Positions 1 through 10,602 are shown, counted from the first letter of the stretch. The stretch: 64,000 bases of DNA from Meghimatium bilineatum (GCA_034231615.1 CM067316.1:23893791-23957790), one strand, 5' to 3'. Numbers and translations are program-made. Notes: generated by a model not told the origin, from the letters alone.

Positions 1-42
1 CTAATATATAGTTATACATTTTTGTGTCTGCTTCCATTTCAG

Positions 43-285
43 GCCATAGCTGTTGCTATTGTGAAATCAATTATTGCTCCTGTTGGAATCATTGGTAATG
101 GAATAAAGGAATTCCTCATTGGATTACTCAAAGATTTACCCATACAATACCAGTTATCAGCAATACCAGTTTTCATTGTTATTATATTTATTATAATTCT
201 GGTATTATTTATTAAATCTCGCTATTATCTGAAAATATTTGGTATCCTGACCCTGGGACCCTCTGAAGTTCATCCTACTGTTCAG
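43..285 (+). CDS. CLCC1: CLCC1-like protein, internal exon with transmembrane segment
   Basis: The exon is bounded by a pyrimidine-rich acceptor (CTTCCATTTCAG, ending at 42) and a GTAAAT donor at 286. It is 81 codons, phase 0 at both ends. The peptide opens AIAVAIVKSIIAPVG, continues with IGNGIKEFL and GLLKDLP, then a strongly hydrophobic stretch rich in Ile/Val/Phe (about residues 38-60 of the exon), then a GPSEVHP-like turn. The order (A-hydrophobic-AV, P, IG-G--EF, L-K-hydrophobic-P, membrane helix, GP-E) matches my memory of the last membrane region of CLCC1, the ER/nuclear-envelope chloride-channel CLIC-like protein. In that family this helix crosses the ER membrane and is followed by a long low-complexity cytosolic tail, which the exon at 3846 would supply. 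Upstream exons lie left of the window. The family call rests on recall, not a database search. Confidence 0.68.
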
Positions 286-364
286 GTAAATATAAAATGA
301 ATATAAAAGATATGTGAATATTTATGAACTTTAATTGTTTGTCTATATTATGACAGTCAGTCAG

Positions 365-655
365 TGTAGTACAGAGCTTTGTGCACAGTTTCAGACACCA
401 AACCAGCTGTTTTCACTGGTACCTGAAAGGGGAGTAAAGAATACCAACACTGAACTAATATGTATGTTGTAAGATGCGACTAAGGTTGAGATTATGTTTT
501 CTGTCCAGTCACGTAAGTCAAAGTAACCAAAATGATATGCTGAATTCAAATGTCTCAGGCTGAATGGCACAGATATTACAGAAGCCATAACCTATGGCAC
601 AATGCATTATATTATCTGGACTACATCCTGCTAATCAGCGGAAGTTTGAGATTGA
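365..655 (-). repeat. SINE-like repeat, 'CTTAGTC..CTCTTACGACATG' core family
   Basis: Read on the minus strand, this copy carries the R-head end (GCAGGATGTAGTCCAG), then a TTCAGCAT...TTACTTTGAC segment and the core CCTTAGTCGCATCTTACAAC, then TTCTTTACTCCCC. The same order recurs at 32200-32490 (+), 54868-55090 (+) and, for the core only, 47225-47345 (-). The core resembles a conserved internal domain I recall from lophotrochozoan and deuterostome SINEs; that identity was not verified. Confidence 0.55.
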
Positions 656-829
656 CTGAACAAGAAGGCACCAAAAATTGCTGTAGCAAAACTTGACTCA
701 TCCACACAAGAATAGCAACATCAAACTACAAAGCAGAGAGCAAAGCATGGTCTCCAGATGAGAAAAGAACACCTCCAAGTGCAAAGGAGTGTTAAGCTTA
801 GTAACTGGACAATAAACAGAACTTGATTC

Positions 830-2160
830 ACTGCTTGCATGGAAAACTCTAGAATTTCATTCTTTTGTATGTTTCCAAATCTTGGTTGGGACTCTTATAG
901 TTCTTCAATAGCTTCTGCAATGACTAAATCTAAACTATAAAATACCTCTTTATAGTCCACAAGACTTATAAGCAGTGATCTATTCTATTCTTAGGGTTGA
1001 TATCTGGTTTATGCATGCTCTGCTCTTTCAAAAACCTAGCTATTATTCTCTTATCTGGTTGTCTGTGTTATCCTGTGATATATTTAACCCTGTTTAGTAT
1101 TTTCCCTGGAACTGAAAATAATATTTTTCTGTAATTTGCGCAATCCTTGAAATCTCTCCTCTTACTTAGTTTGACAAGATGCCCTTCTTTCTAGACTCTT
1201 GGTATTTCTTCTCACTGTCATATTTTACCAAGCAGTAAAGAGGAGCGCAGTAACCTAGTAATCTTGCTTGCTATCACCAAGTTACAGCGTGCCTGGTTCG
1301 AAACCACGTTCGGGCAAAAACATTCGGGTTGTGATTTCTTGCTTGACACAACCACTCCTCCAGTTGACTATGATATAAATGAGTACCTGATGCATGAGTT
1401 AGGAGAGGTAAAGACAGCAAGGAAGGGGATTGGCCACCCCACCTAATAGTTGCTGCGGCTTAATACATGAAGAGTTATCTTCATCTCTGATGGCAGGTTG
1501 CTGCCATGAAACCTATCTTTACTTTTTGTACATTAAATCTGTTATAATATTCATATTTACTATGATGATTTCTGCTGGGATGCCGTTTGGACCAGCTTTA
1601 CCATCTTTTAAGTATTTTAACACTTTTACTGCCACAACTTTTTATGCTGAGTTTTTACCACTGCCACGCCATTCGTTTTTAGGGATGTGATTTAGTTTTG
1701 TGAGTGTAATTTTAAGACATCATTAAAAAGTCAACCAATAACATTAGAGCTTGGAAATTTTCATAAGATGTTAAGACAAGAATAATCTATCTAAATTGAA
1801 AAGACATTTGTAATAAATGGGAAGTCCCACACAGAATAATATCATATGGGTCTTTGTGCTTCAATGACTTTTGTTGTCCATGGCAGTGATAGTATTAATG
1901 GTTGTTTTATATTTACTTGGTCTTTTACAGTTAACTTATAATTCATCTTCTGGATTTATATCTGTGGGTCTGTGGTTTTTACCTATTTAAAAGTTCTTCA
2001 AAATGATTATTTCCATCTTCCCTGGTGTCATTAATAATTTTGCCTTCATTGTCTTTGATAAGACCACTAGAACATTATTATTAGTTATAAATAGATGCTT
2101 CATCTCTGAAAGGTTTCATCTGTAACATTATTTTTTACTTTGTTTTCCTTTTAAAATTTG
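830..2160 (-). mobile_element. LINE reverse-transcriptase fragment (L2/RTE-like), split by a SINE
   Basis: Minus-strand translation across several frames gives GLIKDNEGKIINDT and HFEELLNR (about 1990-2110), the connector before the reverse transcriptase. It then gives LKYLKDGKAGPNGIPAEII (about 1540-1620), the conserved block before motif A, and LLISLVDYKEVFYSLD (about 915-960), a decayed motif A. Frameshifts and stops are present throughout. The + strand SINE at 1240-1520 interrupts it, so the SINE is younger. Confidence 0.65.
1240..1520 (+). mobile_element. tRNA-derived SINE
   Basis: A pol III B box (GGTTCGAAACC) lies at 1295-1305, with an A-box-like TAACCTAGTAA at 1251-1261 at the expected spacing. 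The tRNA-unrelated body (ACAACCACTCCTCCAGTTGA ... GGTAAAGACAGCAAGG ... GGCCACCCCACCTAATAG) recurs at 51735-51940 without the tRNA head. A related body occurs in the 14215-14460 SINE. Confidence 0.7.
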
Positions 2161-2541
2161 ACAGGAATGAGAGGTTGTGAAAGACAAGTACTTATACTTG
2201 ATAGTTTCTTTAAAGAAGACATAGAACAGAGAGGAGAGACAATGAAAGCTCTCATTGATATTGACATCACTTTGTAAGACTTTGAGAGGAAACCTAATTT
2301 ACAGGGTAGATGAGAGATTTTATCCATGGTCTATACTCTTATGTGAGCCAGAGGTTTGAGGGATTTATTGGAATCTGTACCTGCTACTACCAAAACATTG
2401 AGCTGGGGGATATGCTGATAAGATTTGTTTCACTTAAATATTTCCCAAAATTGCAGTTTATATTGTAAGAAACAAGACTATGGACATAATTTAAAACACA
2501 CATAATGTGAAAACATTTGTTACTCCTTGTGGAATCATTGG

Positions 2542-2650
2542 GTATTCATGCAGCAACTATATTTTTGAAATGTACGTTGGACATTCATTCAAGTGTTGGA
2601 AAATATATTAGTAATTGATTCATGAGCCATAGTTTAGAAATGCACATCGG
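2542..2650 (+). repeat. 39-bp degenerate repeat, block 1 (about 3 units)
   Basis: Units start near 2542, 2580 (short) and 2611. Each carries a variant of CAGGAGCCATAGTTTAG followed by AAATACACAT. The final unit to 2649 is exactly 39 bp. Two further blocks lie at 3181-3375 and 3683-3721. Confidence 0.6.
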
Positions 2651-2711
2651 TCACAGTGGATTTTTGTGTGATCTTTTAGTTCTTGTTAGAACTAAAGAGA
2701 TAAAGATCCGG

Positions 2712-2815
2712 TGTCCAGGAAACAAGAAACGGGAGGGGCAGGAGGTGTTGTCACTTTGACACCCCAGGTAATTTTATTACCATTCACAGGTCAAGAGCTC
2801 AATTCAAGGGAGATA
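2712..2815 (+). repeat. Short dispersed repeat, partner of 57530-57655
   Basis: The segment GGTAATTTTATTACCATT with flanking GGAGG...GGTGT and TTCAAGGGAGAT recurs in reverse orientation at 57530-57655. Both copies can be read as a peptide of the form GG..GV.T.T.QVILLPF.GQE, so they may derive from an unknown transposon coding region. Only two copies are seen. Confidence 0.5.
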
Positions 2816-3180
2816 GACATTTCAAGAGAAACAAAAACTGACTTAAATAAATTGCTAGACATGCAGTTTTATATATTATTTATATCAATTCACATTCATT
2901 GTACAAATTTTAACTATTAAATACATTTAATAATTAATCCTCATTGCAAAAATTATTATATTGCACACATAAGGATATAATCCTTATTATATACTGGCAG
3001 AATAATAATAACTGAATAATTTCCAATCGCGATACAGTTTCAGTCTTGCTTGCCTACCATATTATCATTTTTATAACGGGAAGGAATTGCCCTGAGGTGG
3101 GCAATAAATAAGTCAGGTTCAGCCATATCCAAAAATCTTGCTAAGAGGTTAACCCAATAACTACTAGTTTTGACCGTGCT

Positions 3181-3375
3181 GTCATTAATTCAGGAGCCAT
3201 AGTTTAGGAAAGCATATTAGTCATTCATTCAGGAGCTATAGTTTAGAAATACATATTGGTCATTAATTTAGCATTCATAGTTTATGAATTCACATCAGTA
3301 ATTTATTTGGAAGCCAATGTTTAGGAATACACATCAGTCTTCAATTCAGAAACCATAGTTTGAACATGTGCATGT
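3181..3375 (+). repeat. 39-bp degenerate tandem repeat, block 2 (5 units)
   Basis: Units begin at 3181, 3220, 3259, 3298 and 3337, a constant period of 39 bp. The consensus starts GTCATTAATTCAGGAGCCAT and continues AGTTTAGGAATACACATCA. Units are diverged from one another, but the spacing is exact. Confidence 0.75.
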
Positions 3376-3500
3376 AGGTTCATTACAGGAAGATGTGATC
3401 ACATCATGTGAATTCATTCCAACATTTAATATTATGCTTGATTTCATAGAACTTCAGTGACTCGGAGATTAAAAACTCGCAGCATATCAATTGATATGTA

Positions 3501-3572
3501 TGCAGTGCACTGAGAACCCCTCCACCCACAAGGGTCTTCGGGTGGAGAACAATCCCTCAGTTCATTGTGCGC
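3501..3572. repeat. Foldback hairpin, MITE-like
   Basis: CTCCACCC at 3520-3527 pairs with GGGTGGAG at 3540-3547 around a 12-nt loop. Imperfect pairing continues outward (ACTGAG with CTCAGT, GTGCA with TGTGC). A variant of the left arm (CACTGAGAACCCCCTC) appears near 10193, so this is probably a small dispersed element. Confidence 0.45.
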
Positions 3573-3682
3573 AGATCAATGGATGCGATGTTTTATGCGC
3601 CTTTAGAAAAAGTTAGTTAAATAATGTATGGTTTGTTCCATTAAAATGAGGCCACTTCTATGTAACGAACCAATGAGCATTG

Positions 3683-3721
3683 GTCATTCATGCAGAAATC
3701 ATAGTTTAAAATTCACATCAA
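3683..3721 (+). repeat. 39-bp repeat, isolated unit (block 3)
   Basis: GGTCATTCATGCAGAAATCA plus TAGTTTAAAATTCACATCA matches the 39-bp unit of the two earlier blocks and is one period long. Confidence 0.55.
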
Positions 3722-3845
3722 TCATTGATTTTGGAACACTATCAATTGAATTCTATGGACAATCATAACTGAAATATATACACAACAATATGCTTGATGG
3801 TTAGCTCTTGTTAGTAATACAATTTGAATTTTTTTTTCTATTTAG

Positions 3846-4493
3846 AGAGCTTCAATGATAGACCAGCAAGTTCACCCAGCAAACTCCTTGAGATATGTGC
3901 AAGAACCGCAATATCACGTACAAGGGCCACAATACAATGTGCTGACACCACAGTATCGTTTGCCAGAATCACAATTTCATGTCCAAGAGCCACAATGTCT
4001 GCAACAGAGTACTTCACGTATCCAAGCCACAGCAGCTGAAAATCATGCAAGACCGATCGTTATGCAGTCAATAGAACCATGTAAAAGACTCAGTAGTACC
4101 AATGATAATGATATGCCTTTAGCAATGAGAACTTTAAATGATGTAAGTAAAACAGAACAAACAAGCATTGAAACTGTCACAAATAGTGCAATTCAAAGTG
4201 ATAATTCAGAACAAAGGAATAAAAGTGAACACATAAATACTGCATCAAGTGCAAGTCTGGGAGAACAATATTTGATGAATATCAGACAGCAAGGAGAAGA
4301 TGAACATATTAAAACTGATTTGGATGCAGAATATCTTACAAATGAAATGAATGATACACAGAATACACCACAAGAACATGATGCTGAAATGCACTTGACA
4401 GCCAAAATAGAGCGTTTGAAGATCTCTAATTTAGATAGTAAAGACACAAACACACAAAAAGAGAAGACCGAATTATTAGATAAATTAGATTAG
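3846..4493 (+). CDS. CLCC1: CLCC1-like protein, terminal coding exon (disordered tail)
   Basis: The exon follows a T-rich acceptor (TTTTTTTCTATTTAG) and is open for 215 codons to TAG at 4491-4493. The reading frame is phase 0, so it can join directly to the exon ending at 285, although further exons in the 3.5 kb intron cannot be excluded. The start has five tandem seven-residue units (VQEPQYH, VQGPQYN, VLTPQYR, LPESQFH, VQEPQCL), encoded by a 21-bp DNA repeat at about 3897-4001. The rest is hydrophilic, rich in Gln, Asn, Thr, Glu and Ser, with no membrane segment, and ends in a charged K/E/D-rich stretch (EKTELLDKLD). This suits the variable cytosolic tail of CLCC1 but is not diagnostic by itself. 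An ATG at 3855 is in frame but is probably internal, because splice phase and acceptor explain the 5' boundary. Confidence 0.65.
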   Translation, partial: RASMIDQQVHPANSLRYVQEPQYHVQGPQYNVLTPQYRLPESQFHVQEPQCLQQSTSRIQATAAENHARPIVMQSIEPCKRLSSTNDNDMPLAMRTLNDVSKTEQTSIETVTNSAIQSDNSEQRNKSEHINTASSASLGEQYLMNIRQQGEDEHIKTDLDAEYLTNEMNDTQNTPQEHDAEMHLTAKIERLKISNLDSKDTNTQKEKTELLDKLD

Positions 4494-4711
4494 ATTATGT
4501 GCCATCTCTACATCAAAGGTCAGCTGTAATGGAATTCTAATATTGCCTGTACTTTTACATGACAGTTTGTTATGTGTTTTTTTCTTATTCTTGCAGTCTT
4601 TTGAAAGCAATATTAAAAAGGAATGTTATGAATTAGAGAAGGGATCAGCAACCTGCGGGCTGGACCCTGTCCTTTTGCCTAAATTACCCGATCACCCAGC
4701 CCTTAAATAAA
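4494..4711 (+). terminator. Probable 3' UTR and polyadenylation signal of the CLCC1-like gene
   Basis: After the stop codon the first canonical AATAAA is at 4706-4711. It lies inside the hAT-like insertion that begins at 4639, so the transposon may have supplied the poly(A) signal. Near-cognate A-rich hexamers occur earlier, around 4605-4620. No transcript evidence is available. Confidence 0.35.
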
Positions 4712-4985
4712 AATTGTAACTGCTGACCCACTGTGCTATTAAAAAAAAGTGTCCAAGTGCTTCTTTTTAGTCTCATCTAGAACCACATGACAAATAAATT
4801 GTATAAATGTGTTTATACCTAAGTATACATATGTAAATTTCCATAACTTAAAAAATTTTAAAATGTATATTTAGTAACAGTAACATGTGTAATTAAGTTT
4901 TCACATTAGCTTATTTTTGTTCGACTCTGGACCAGCTGTGTATTTCTGCATCGATCCTTGCATCAAAAAAGGTTGCCAACCTCTG
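4639..4985. mobile_element. hAT-like non-autonomous element (MITE)
   Basis: The left end AAGGGATCAGCAACCT and the reverse complement of the right end (CAGAGGTTGGCAACCT) match at 11 of 16 positions, including GCAACCT. The element is flanked by AATTAGAG (4631-4638) and GATTAGAG (4986-4993), an 8-bp duplication with one mismatch, as expected for hAT transposases. The interior has no ORF. GCAACCT-type ends are typical of hAT-derived MITEs. Confidence 0.7.
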
Positions 4986-4994
4986 GATTAGAGG

Positions 4995-5855
4995 ATAACA
5001 GTAATATAGCTGGAATGAAAGCATTAACCTACTGAATCTGATGTTCCAAAATTTTGGTTAGTATGTACACAATAACGGAGGTCGTTTTATTTTCAATGTG
5101 CCCTTCGCTGATGATATTGATCTTATAGCTGGTCAAAACAAGAGTTAACAGCGAAGTTGGAAAAAATTACCAGCAAGTATGAAATGGAAATAACACATGA
5201 AAGAGCAAGGTCTTGGTTAACAGCAGAGACACAGACAAACATCTTGATGAATGGATCTATACTTGATAAGGTGAATGCTTTCAAATACCTCAGATCTAGC
5301 ATATGCAGTGATGGAAAATGCAACGCAGAATTAAAGATAAGGCTGAAGATGCTTTAGCTTTTATGTCAGGGCTAAACTTAATTTAGAACAACATCAGTGT
5401 TAGAGTGAAAGTGAAAGTGAAACTTTATAACTTGCTGTTACTTGCTATTGTGTTGTATGGTTGTGAGAGTTGGACACTCACTATGGACATGGAGAGATGA
5501 CTACAGGCTTTCGAATACAGATGAATTTTTCTATAGAGAATATAAGATACATGTGTACATACATAAAATAGTGATGTATTCAGGTCCACAGGAACGATTG
5601 CTTTCAATAGTGAAACAACGAAAACTAGCATGGTTTGAACATGTATGCCGACATAATTTCTTTTTAAAAACAATACTGCATTGAACCATCAAAGGTTAAA
5701 GAAGCAGAGGAAGATAAATAAAAACATGAACAGACAACATACAGGACAAGACAAGATTTTTCCTCACTCATCCGCATCGTTGAAGATATAAATCACTGGA
5801 AGACTCAATGCTGAAGCATCCAATGTGGCACCACGGATTGGTTACGGGTTTATAG
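4995..5855 (+). pseudogene. LINE reverse-transcriptase fragment (RTE/L2-like)
   Basis: The strongest signals are PFADDIDLIAG (about 5100-5132, motif C region) and VNAFKYLRSSICSDGK (about 5270-5320), the post-RT FKYLGS block. Weaker matches are GCESWTL-like residues (about 5460) and LAWFEHVCRH (about 5625). It has several frameshifts and ends in an ATAGATAGATAG tail. Confidence 0.75.
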
Positions 5856-6194
5856 ATAGATAGAAATAATACCAACTCTGACCTATAGGCTACTCCAATC
5901 TCACAGACCTAGATTATATCACAGAACATGCAAATATAAAAATAAAATCCAGAAGGGCATATGTAATGTGAGAAGGTATATTAAATATTAGCATCTGTAG
6001 ATTGATAATATTATGTGTTCATTAATTTGTTTTCATGATGGAACAGAATAAAAAGGTACGGGTAAGATGAGTTACAAACTAGCCATGATGCGGGTTCACA
6101 ACGCAGCTTAGCTTTACCTTTTATAGCACATGGTTTTTTCATAAGTGCTCAGCTACCTAGTCAGTGGTTGACCAGGAACAAGTAATATAAGCAT
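5856..6194. other. Intergenic stretch with one small shared repeat
   Basis: No coding signal is seen. About 55 bp at 6120-6175 (AGCACATG ... CAGTGGTTGACCAG) recurs inverted at 39545-39598. Confidence 0.4.
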
Positions 6195-6640
6195 ACACAC
6201 AATGTTGATAAAGGCACGAACACGCTGGGCAGGGCACATGGTTTGTATACAAGATCATCATCTGCAAAAAAACTTTTATATGGAGAACTTCAGACTGTCT
6301 CCTGCAAGACCAGAAGTAGTGTTTTAAAGACACTCATAAGACATCACTGACTCACTAAAACATAGACACAAACTCATGAGAGAGTCTTACACGAGACAAA
6401 TCCACTGGTGTTGCAGAATCAAGAGTTGTGCAGCAGCTGCAGAGAACCTCAGACATGATACTGCACCACAAAATCATGCTAGGAGAAAGGCAAGAACTGC
6501 TAGGTGTCCCACAGACTCTTCCCACCCATGCTCAAAATGCAGTAGAAATTCCAGGAATGCTTAGGACTTATTAGTCACAGCCGGACACACCGCAGACATT
6601 ATCATCTTTATCATCATCCCAGTTGAGCTGTTGGCCTATG
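6195..6640 (+). pseudogene. LINE C-terminal fragment with decayed zinc finger (family G)
   Basis: The translation gives MLIKARTRWAGHMV, the common post-RT RWAGHV block, a broken stretch, then RQIHWCCRIKSCAAAAENLR and a C-terminal CSKCSRNSRN resembling the final C2H2 finger in this LINE class, followed by VTAGHT. The better-preserved relative is at 57725-58170. Confidence 0.7.
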
Positions 6641-7239
6641 GTAATTGTCAACAACAAGGAAAAACATTTGTCTATACATGAAACACTTGTGGAATGACAA
6701 ATCAGGAATATTATTAATAAAAGAAAATAATTAGTTGTTTATCAGAATTTATGTATTACAATAACATTGTGTGTCTTGTCTGAATGGATAAAAGACCCAT
6801 CAGTATATATTTAGCTATTACATCCCAATTGGAACTATTAGAAAGTGAAACAAGAATGGGTCAGCTGTAGACATTAAGCACTACAACATGACAGGACATT
6901 CAAAACACACAAAAATCGATTCTTGATTAGGAACAAACGTCACAGCACTGGGGGCATTCCCATATATGCTCTGCTTGCCGTTCCGTCAGCCATCTAAAAG
7001 TGTATAAGCTCAGTGTCCCAGTCAGTTGCTGATTACGTGTATTTATGATCTTATAATATTTAAAATGAACTTGTAATTGCACAATATTGTAAATGAGTAA
7101 ACAGTCCTTCTCAAGGCCAATCCCAGACTACAAAGCCACATGAATAAAGCCACTACAAAGCTACAAGCTCACCAGTAATCCAGAATGTACCTATCTTCTA
7201 TTAATGAGGAGTGTACATAAATTTTGCTTTCATCGACAT
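6641..7239. other. Unassigned intergenic DNA
   Basis: Nothing recognisable on either strand. Confidence 0.4.
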
Positions 7240-7420
7240 TGCTGTCTTTCTTCTTCTTCTTCAGCGTTCATTCTCAAACTCCTGTTGGATCTCTCCTGTA
7301 GCAGTACTACTAGATCTCCAGCAGGATACAGTCCAGAGAATGGAAATGCGTTGTGTCACCGTTTTATTTGCGCCAATGGCCCGACACATCCGTCTTCGGC
7401 GGGGCTGTCTTTCAAAATCC
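7240..7420 (+). repeat. R-head repeat
   Basis: It begins with a TTCTTCTTCTTCAGCG pyrimidine run and CATTCTCAAACTCC. It then has arms TCCTGTTGGATCTC and GATCTCCAGCAGGA that can pair, followed by AGAGAATGGAAATGCGTTGT and GGCCCGACACATCCGTCTTC. Copies or parts lie at 11226-11395, 37497-37672, 53440-53610, 32200-32340 and 54868-54900 (+), and at 10800-10905 and about 580-655 (-). Confidence 0.65.
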
Positions 7421-7574
7421 ACATAAAATTGAAACCACATGAAAAAGACTTTAAACTTTTTTATATGTCATAATGATTGTTTGTACTTTCTGAATGAATT
7501 TTTTAGCCCCAGAGTTATTTCACATGTAATATCCTATTTATTATAATGTAATTTTACAATTATCATCAGGTGCA

Positions 7575-7830
7575 TGCTCTCCACAGCTCTCTGTCCACAG
7601 TATTATGTATCAAGGTCGCTGTTGTTTCCTTGCCATGCCAGGCTGTCAAACTGTCTAATATTTTCTCACGTTGTCACCCTCTGTCTCTATTGCCTTCAAT
7701 TTTGCCTGTTGTGACTATGTTCTCTAAACCTGCCTGTCTCATGAAGTGGCCAAAAAAAGAAGATTGCCTTTTTCTTATATTCTTGATTAATGTCCATTTC
7801 GCATTTGACTCTTTCGACTCCTCTACATTA
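7575..7830 (-). pseudogene. LINE C-terminal fragment (family A)
   Basis: Minus-strand translation contains KRQSSFFGHFMRQAGLENIV, TTGKIEGNRDRGRQ and REKILDSL, then HGKE and LIHNT-VDRELWRA. This is the conserved region after the reverse transcriptase. Related copies are at 20640-20960, 21045-21320, 23235-23625, 33880-34268, 46770-47100 and 58420-59140. Confidence 0.8.
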
Positions 7831-7844
7831 AAAATTACAATTAC

Positions 7845-7990
7845 AATTATAGTAATTATAATATATATTATATTGTATTATATTGTATTGTATTGTATTA
7901 TATTATTATATTATATTATATTATATTATATTATATTATATTATATTATATTATTATTATATTATATTATATTATATTATAGTAATATTA
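7845..7990. repeat. AT microsatellite (TATTA/TATAT type)
   Basis: About 145 bp of TATTATAT/TATTGTAT units, degenerate at the left end. Reading frames through it are artefacts. Confidence 0.9.
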
Positions 7991-8409
7991 CATTACTTTC
8001 TATATATCAGACAATATTAGCTTTGAAAACTTTGATTAATTCATGTTTAACCTATGGCAACCCAGAGAAAAATAATGCATATTTCCTCTGGCATCCTGCC
8101 ATTTTTTAATGACTTCTGGTTTTTCTGCATGTGTTTATTTTTTTGGCATACCTTGTTTATTTATTGAGTTATTGATTTCAAATTCTGATACAATAGAGAT
8201 ACATGGATGCTGGATATGGTGGTGTTGTTTGTTTGTGTGTGTGATAGTGTTATGTTGTGGATAAGCAACATAGAGAGTGTGGACAAACACACACAAAGGA
8301 ATTACAGTTTCAAGGTCATCCATAGGCCTATCTGTAGAAAACATGGCTCCTCAAATTCCTCATGATAAATGACAGCACTATTAAATATTAGCAACATCTC
8401 CCTCAACCT
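7991..8409. other. Unassigned intergenic DNA
   Basis: Nothing recognised beyond short GT-rich runs near 8220-8250. Confidence 0.4.
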
Positions 8410-8560
8410 CCATATTTTGGTCTACAGTACCTGCAACATTCATTGTCATCAAGATCCACCTCTGCAACGAAGGTTGGTTGCAACAGACTTCCAACATCCC
8501 ATCTCTTTGGTGGTGCACTCTGCTAGACTGTAACCTGTTCATCTTGTGATGTCCTGCAAC
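8410..8560 (-). pseudogene. LINE 3'-end fragment (family B)
   Basis: GGTTGGTTGCAACAGACTTCCAACAT and GGTGGTGCACTCTGCTAGA, read on the minus strand, encode the CTTKARDRMWRSVAAN-type C-terminus of family B. Related copies are at 15110-15682, 46335-46760, 47605-47670 and 52010-52110. Confidence 0.6.
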
Positions 8561-10179
8561 ACTAAAGCCTTAAAAATCGACTTCGTCTGAATCATCATCC
8601 ATGAAGAATTCCTGAACAATGGCGTCACTAAAGTTAGGTCCATACAGTATGGCTTACAAATGTAAAGAGGTAGAATAAATTACGACTGGGTATTTATATT
8701 GCCTCGAAAAATTCAGAGGTTCTAGCACATAAAAACATGATGGGAAATTAACATGGAAGATTGTTGTCCGTGACTACAAATGGTTACCTCAGTGGTGACA
8801 TTTGTCAGCATCGAGTAACTATGGAAAGAGTAAACATGTCAACATTGGGCTGCTACAGGTTAATACTCATGAATGACATCTATAGCCTTATTTCATGGAT
8901 GCCACCATTTTGGAACAACATAACTTCCTAGACTTTTTTTAGAAAAATTATTGCTACAGTTGCCATATTTCTGATGTATCACAAGGTTTCGCCAATCGTC
9001 AAAGTTGTTACCAAGGTCATATAAGTGAAATTCGACGACCATTGAAAATCATCTGTAAAGTGTTACGATAAAATGCTAAAATATAACAAAAATAGAATCT
9101 TGTCTAATGTTGATTGGCACACCATAGCTTAATGAGACTTTAATTCCCCAATTAAAAAAAAGAAATAACTAACGAAAAGTTAGTAGTACATAAAATAGAA
9201 TCTACATACTGGGAGAACTGGCACAATAAGTCAGTAAAATACTGCAGATGATCAGGTGATTCAATTTTAGTGAAAGTAATGTGATATAATCCTAATTGCA
9301 TTGTTTTGTCACAGTAACTAATTTAGATTAATTTATTTGAATGAGTTGTTATTAAATTTGTCTTCCTAATTCAATTATTAAATTCAAGTAACTCACATAT
9401 TGACAGGTTTCTTTAATGTTATATGTGTGTATCTGATGAATGAAGTTGGTGTACATTTCTAATCAAATGGCAACAAGTAATTTGATGTTTGAATTGCTTG
9501 AGGTAGAAGTACAATTCTATTATCATGCCTCTTTTTCTTTCTCACTCTCGTGCCACATTCTCCAGCTATGTCAGTATTTCTCAAACTCTGTCCTGCTACC
9601 GCCTCCTTTCATTTAGATTTTATAGACAACTGCCCCCTCCCTTCATGGTCATAGATACGTCTTAGATAAAGGCAAGGAGATGTTTACCTAAAAAAATGTA
9701 ATGCCTTTCATTCCTTTTGTAGTATTTTTGGGTGACCTTTTTTTAAAAATGTCACTTGATTTCCATGACTTCATGGCTTAATTAAAAATAATTTTCACAC
9801 AGCAAGCACAGTGGAAATTGTTTTTTGAATAAGAAAAAGCAATGAATCCATATGTAAGGTATTCAACACTGTACTGATGACACTTCTTTTGGGCAGTTTC
9901 TTCTGTCATGGTGAGGATACAAATTATACAAATACGTTTTTATTTTCCGTAAATTCCCCACCAGATTCACTAAAAAAACCACTAAAATATTTTTTTTTTA
10001 CAACCCCAATATATTGGACTATAATCTAATGTTTTATATAATCTGCACCTATCCTTAATTTTGTGATGTCACTGACTGCTGGCTAAGTCCTGGATACAAA
10101 ATGGTTATGTAATCATAAGTTTGCTAGAGATGTAGTAAGTTTGTTACAGTCATGTTGATTGCTGTCAGGTGCAAAGATG
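8561..10179. other. Unassigned intergenic DNA (1.6 kb)
   Basis: No ORF with family features, no tandem array and no matching repeat was found. A segment near 9568-9620 (CAGTATTTCTCAAACTCTGT) resembles a hAT-type terminus, but no partner end was found. Confidence 0.4.
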
Positions 10180-10500
10180 TGAATAGCACACACTGAGAAC
10201 CCCCTCATGTGCAAGCCACCCATGGAGAGCTCCACCCATACAGCCCTCCTAAATTAAATATCTCGACCTTCAACCACTGATGAGTAATTATAGCCAAAGG
10301 AAATAATTGCAGACAAAAATTGACGTCTGGAACCCGTCGCTACTAATTTGACTATTTTCCTTGGCTATGTTTATCAATTTATGTTTATCATTCATTAATT
10401 TAAATATACATTTATTTAAGGTTAGTTATGTAAAACACAACTCCCCTAACCCCAAAATAATTAATATTTAAATTAATTATTGATTTATTTTTGATATAAT
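10180..10500. repeat. Dispersed AT-rich repeat, partner of 25545-25690
   Basis: TTTATTTAAGGTTAGTTATG with TAAAACACAACTCC is shared, inverted, with 25545-25690, as is the flanking ATTTCC-TTGGC-ATGTTTATCAATT context. A CACTGAGAACCCCC segment near 10193 also resembles the hairpin at 3501. Confidence 0.45.
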
Positions 10501-10602
10501 ATTTAGTTATCCCTTGTGGATCATCATAGTGCGATCAGGCTGTTTAGATTACTGGTACCTCCAAAGTCTGATTGTGGGACCATTGGTGCAAATAGAATTC
10601 AT

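Larger units (their letters stand above)
286..3845 (+). other. CLCC1-like intron
   Basis: This intron (or run of introns) is 3.5 kb. It contains a minus-strand SINE-like repeat, a minus-strand LINE fragment split by a SINE, a dispersed 39-bp repeat array and a foldback hairpin. The stretches 656-829, 2161-2541 and 2820-3180 show nothing recognisable. Confidence 0.5.

Noticed and set aside
9568..9640. hAT-type terminus (CAGTATTTCTCAAACT)
   Set aside because: No matching inverted end or 8-bp duplication was found within several kilobases.
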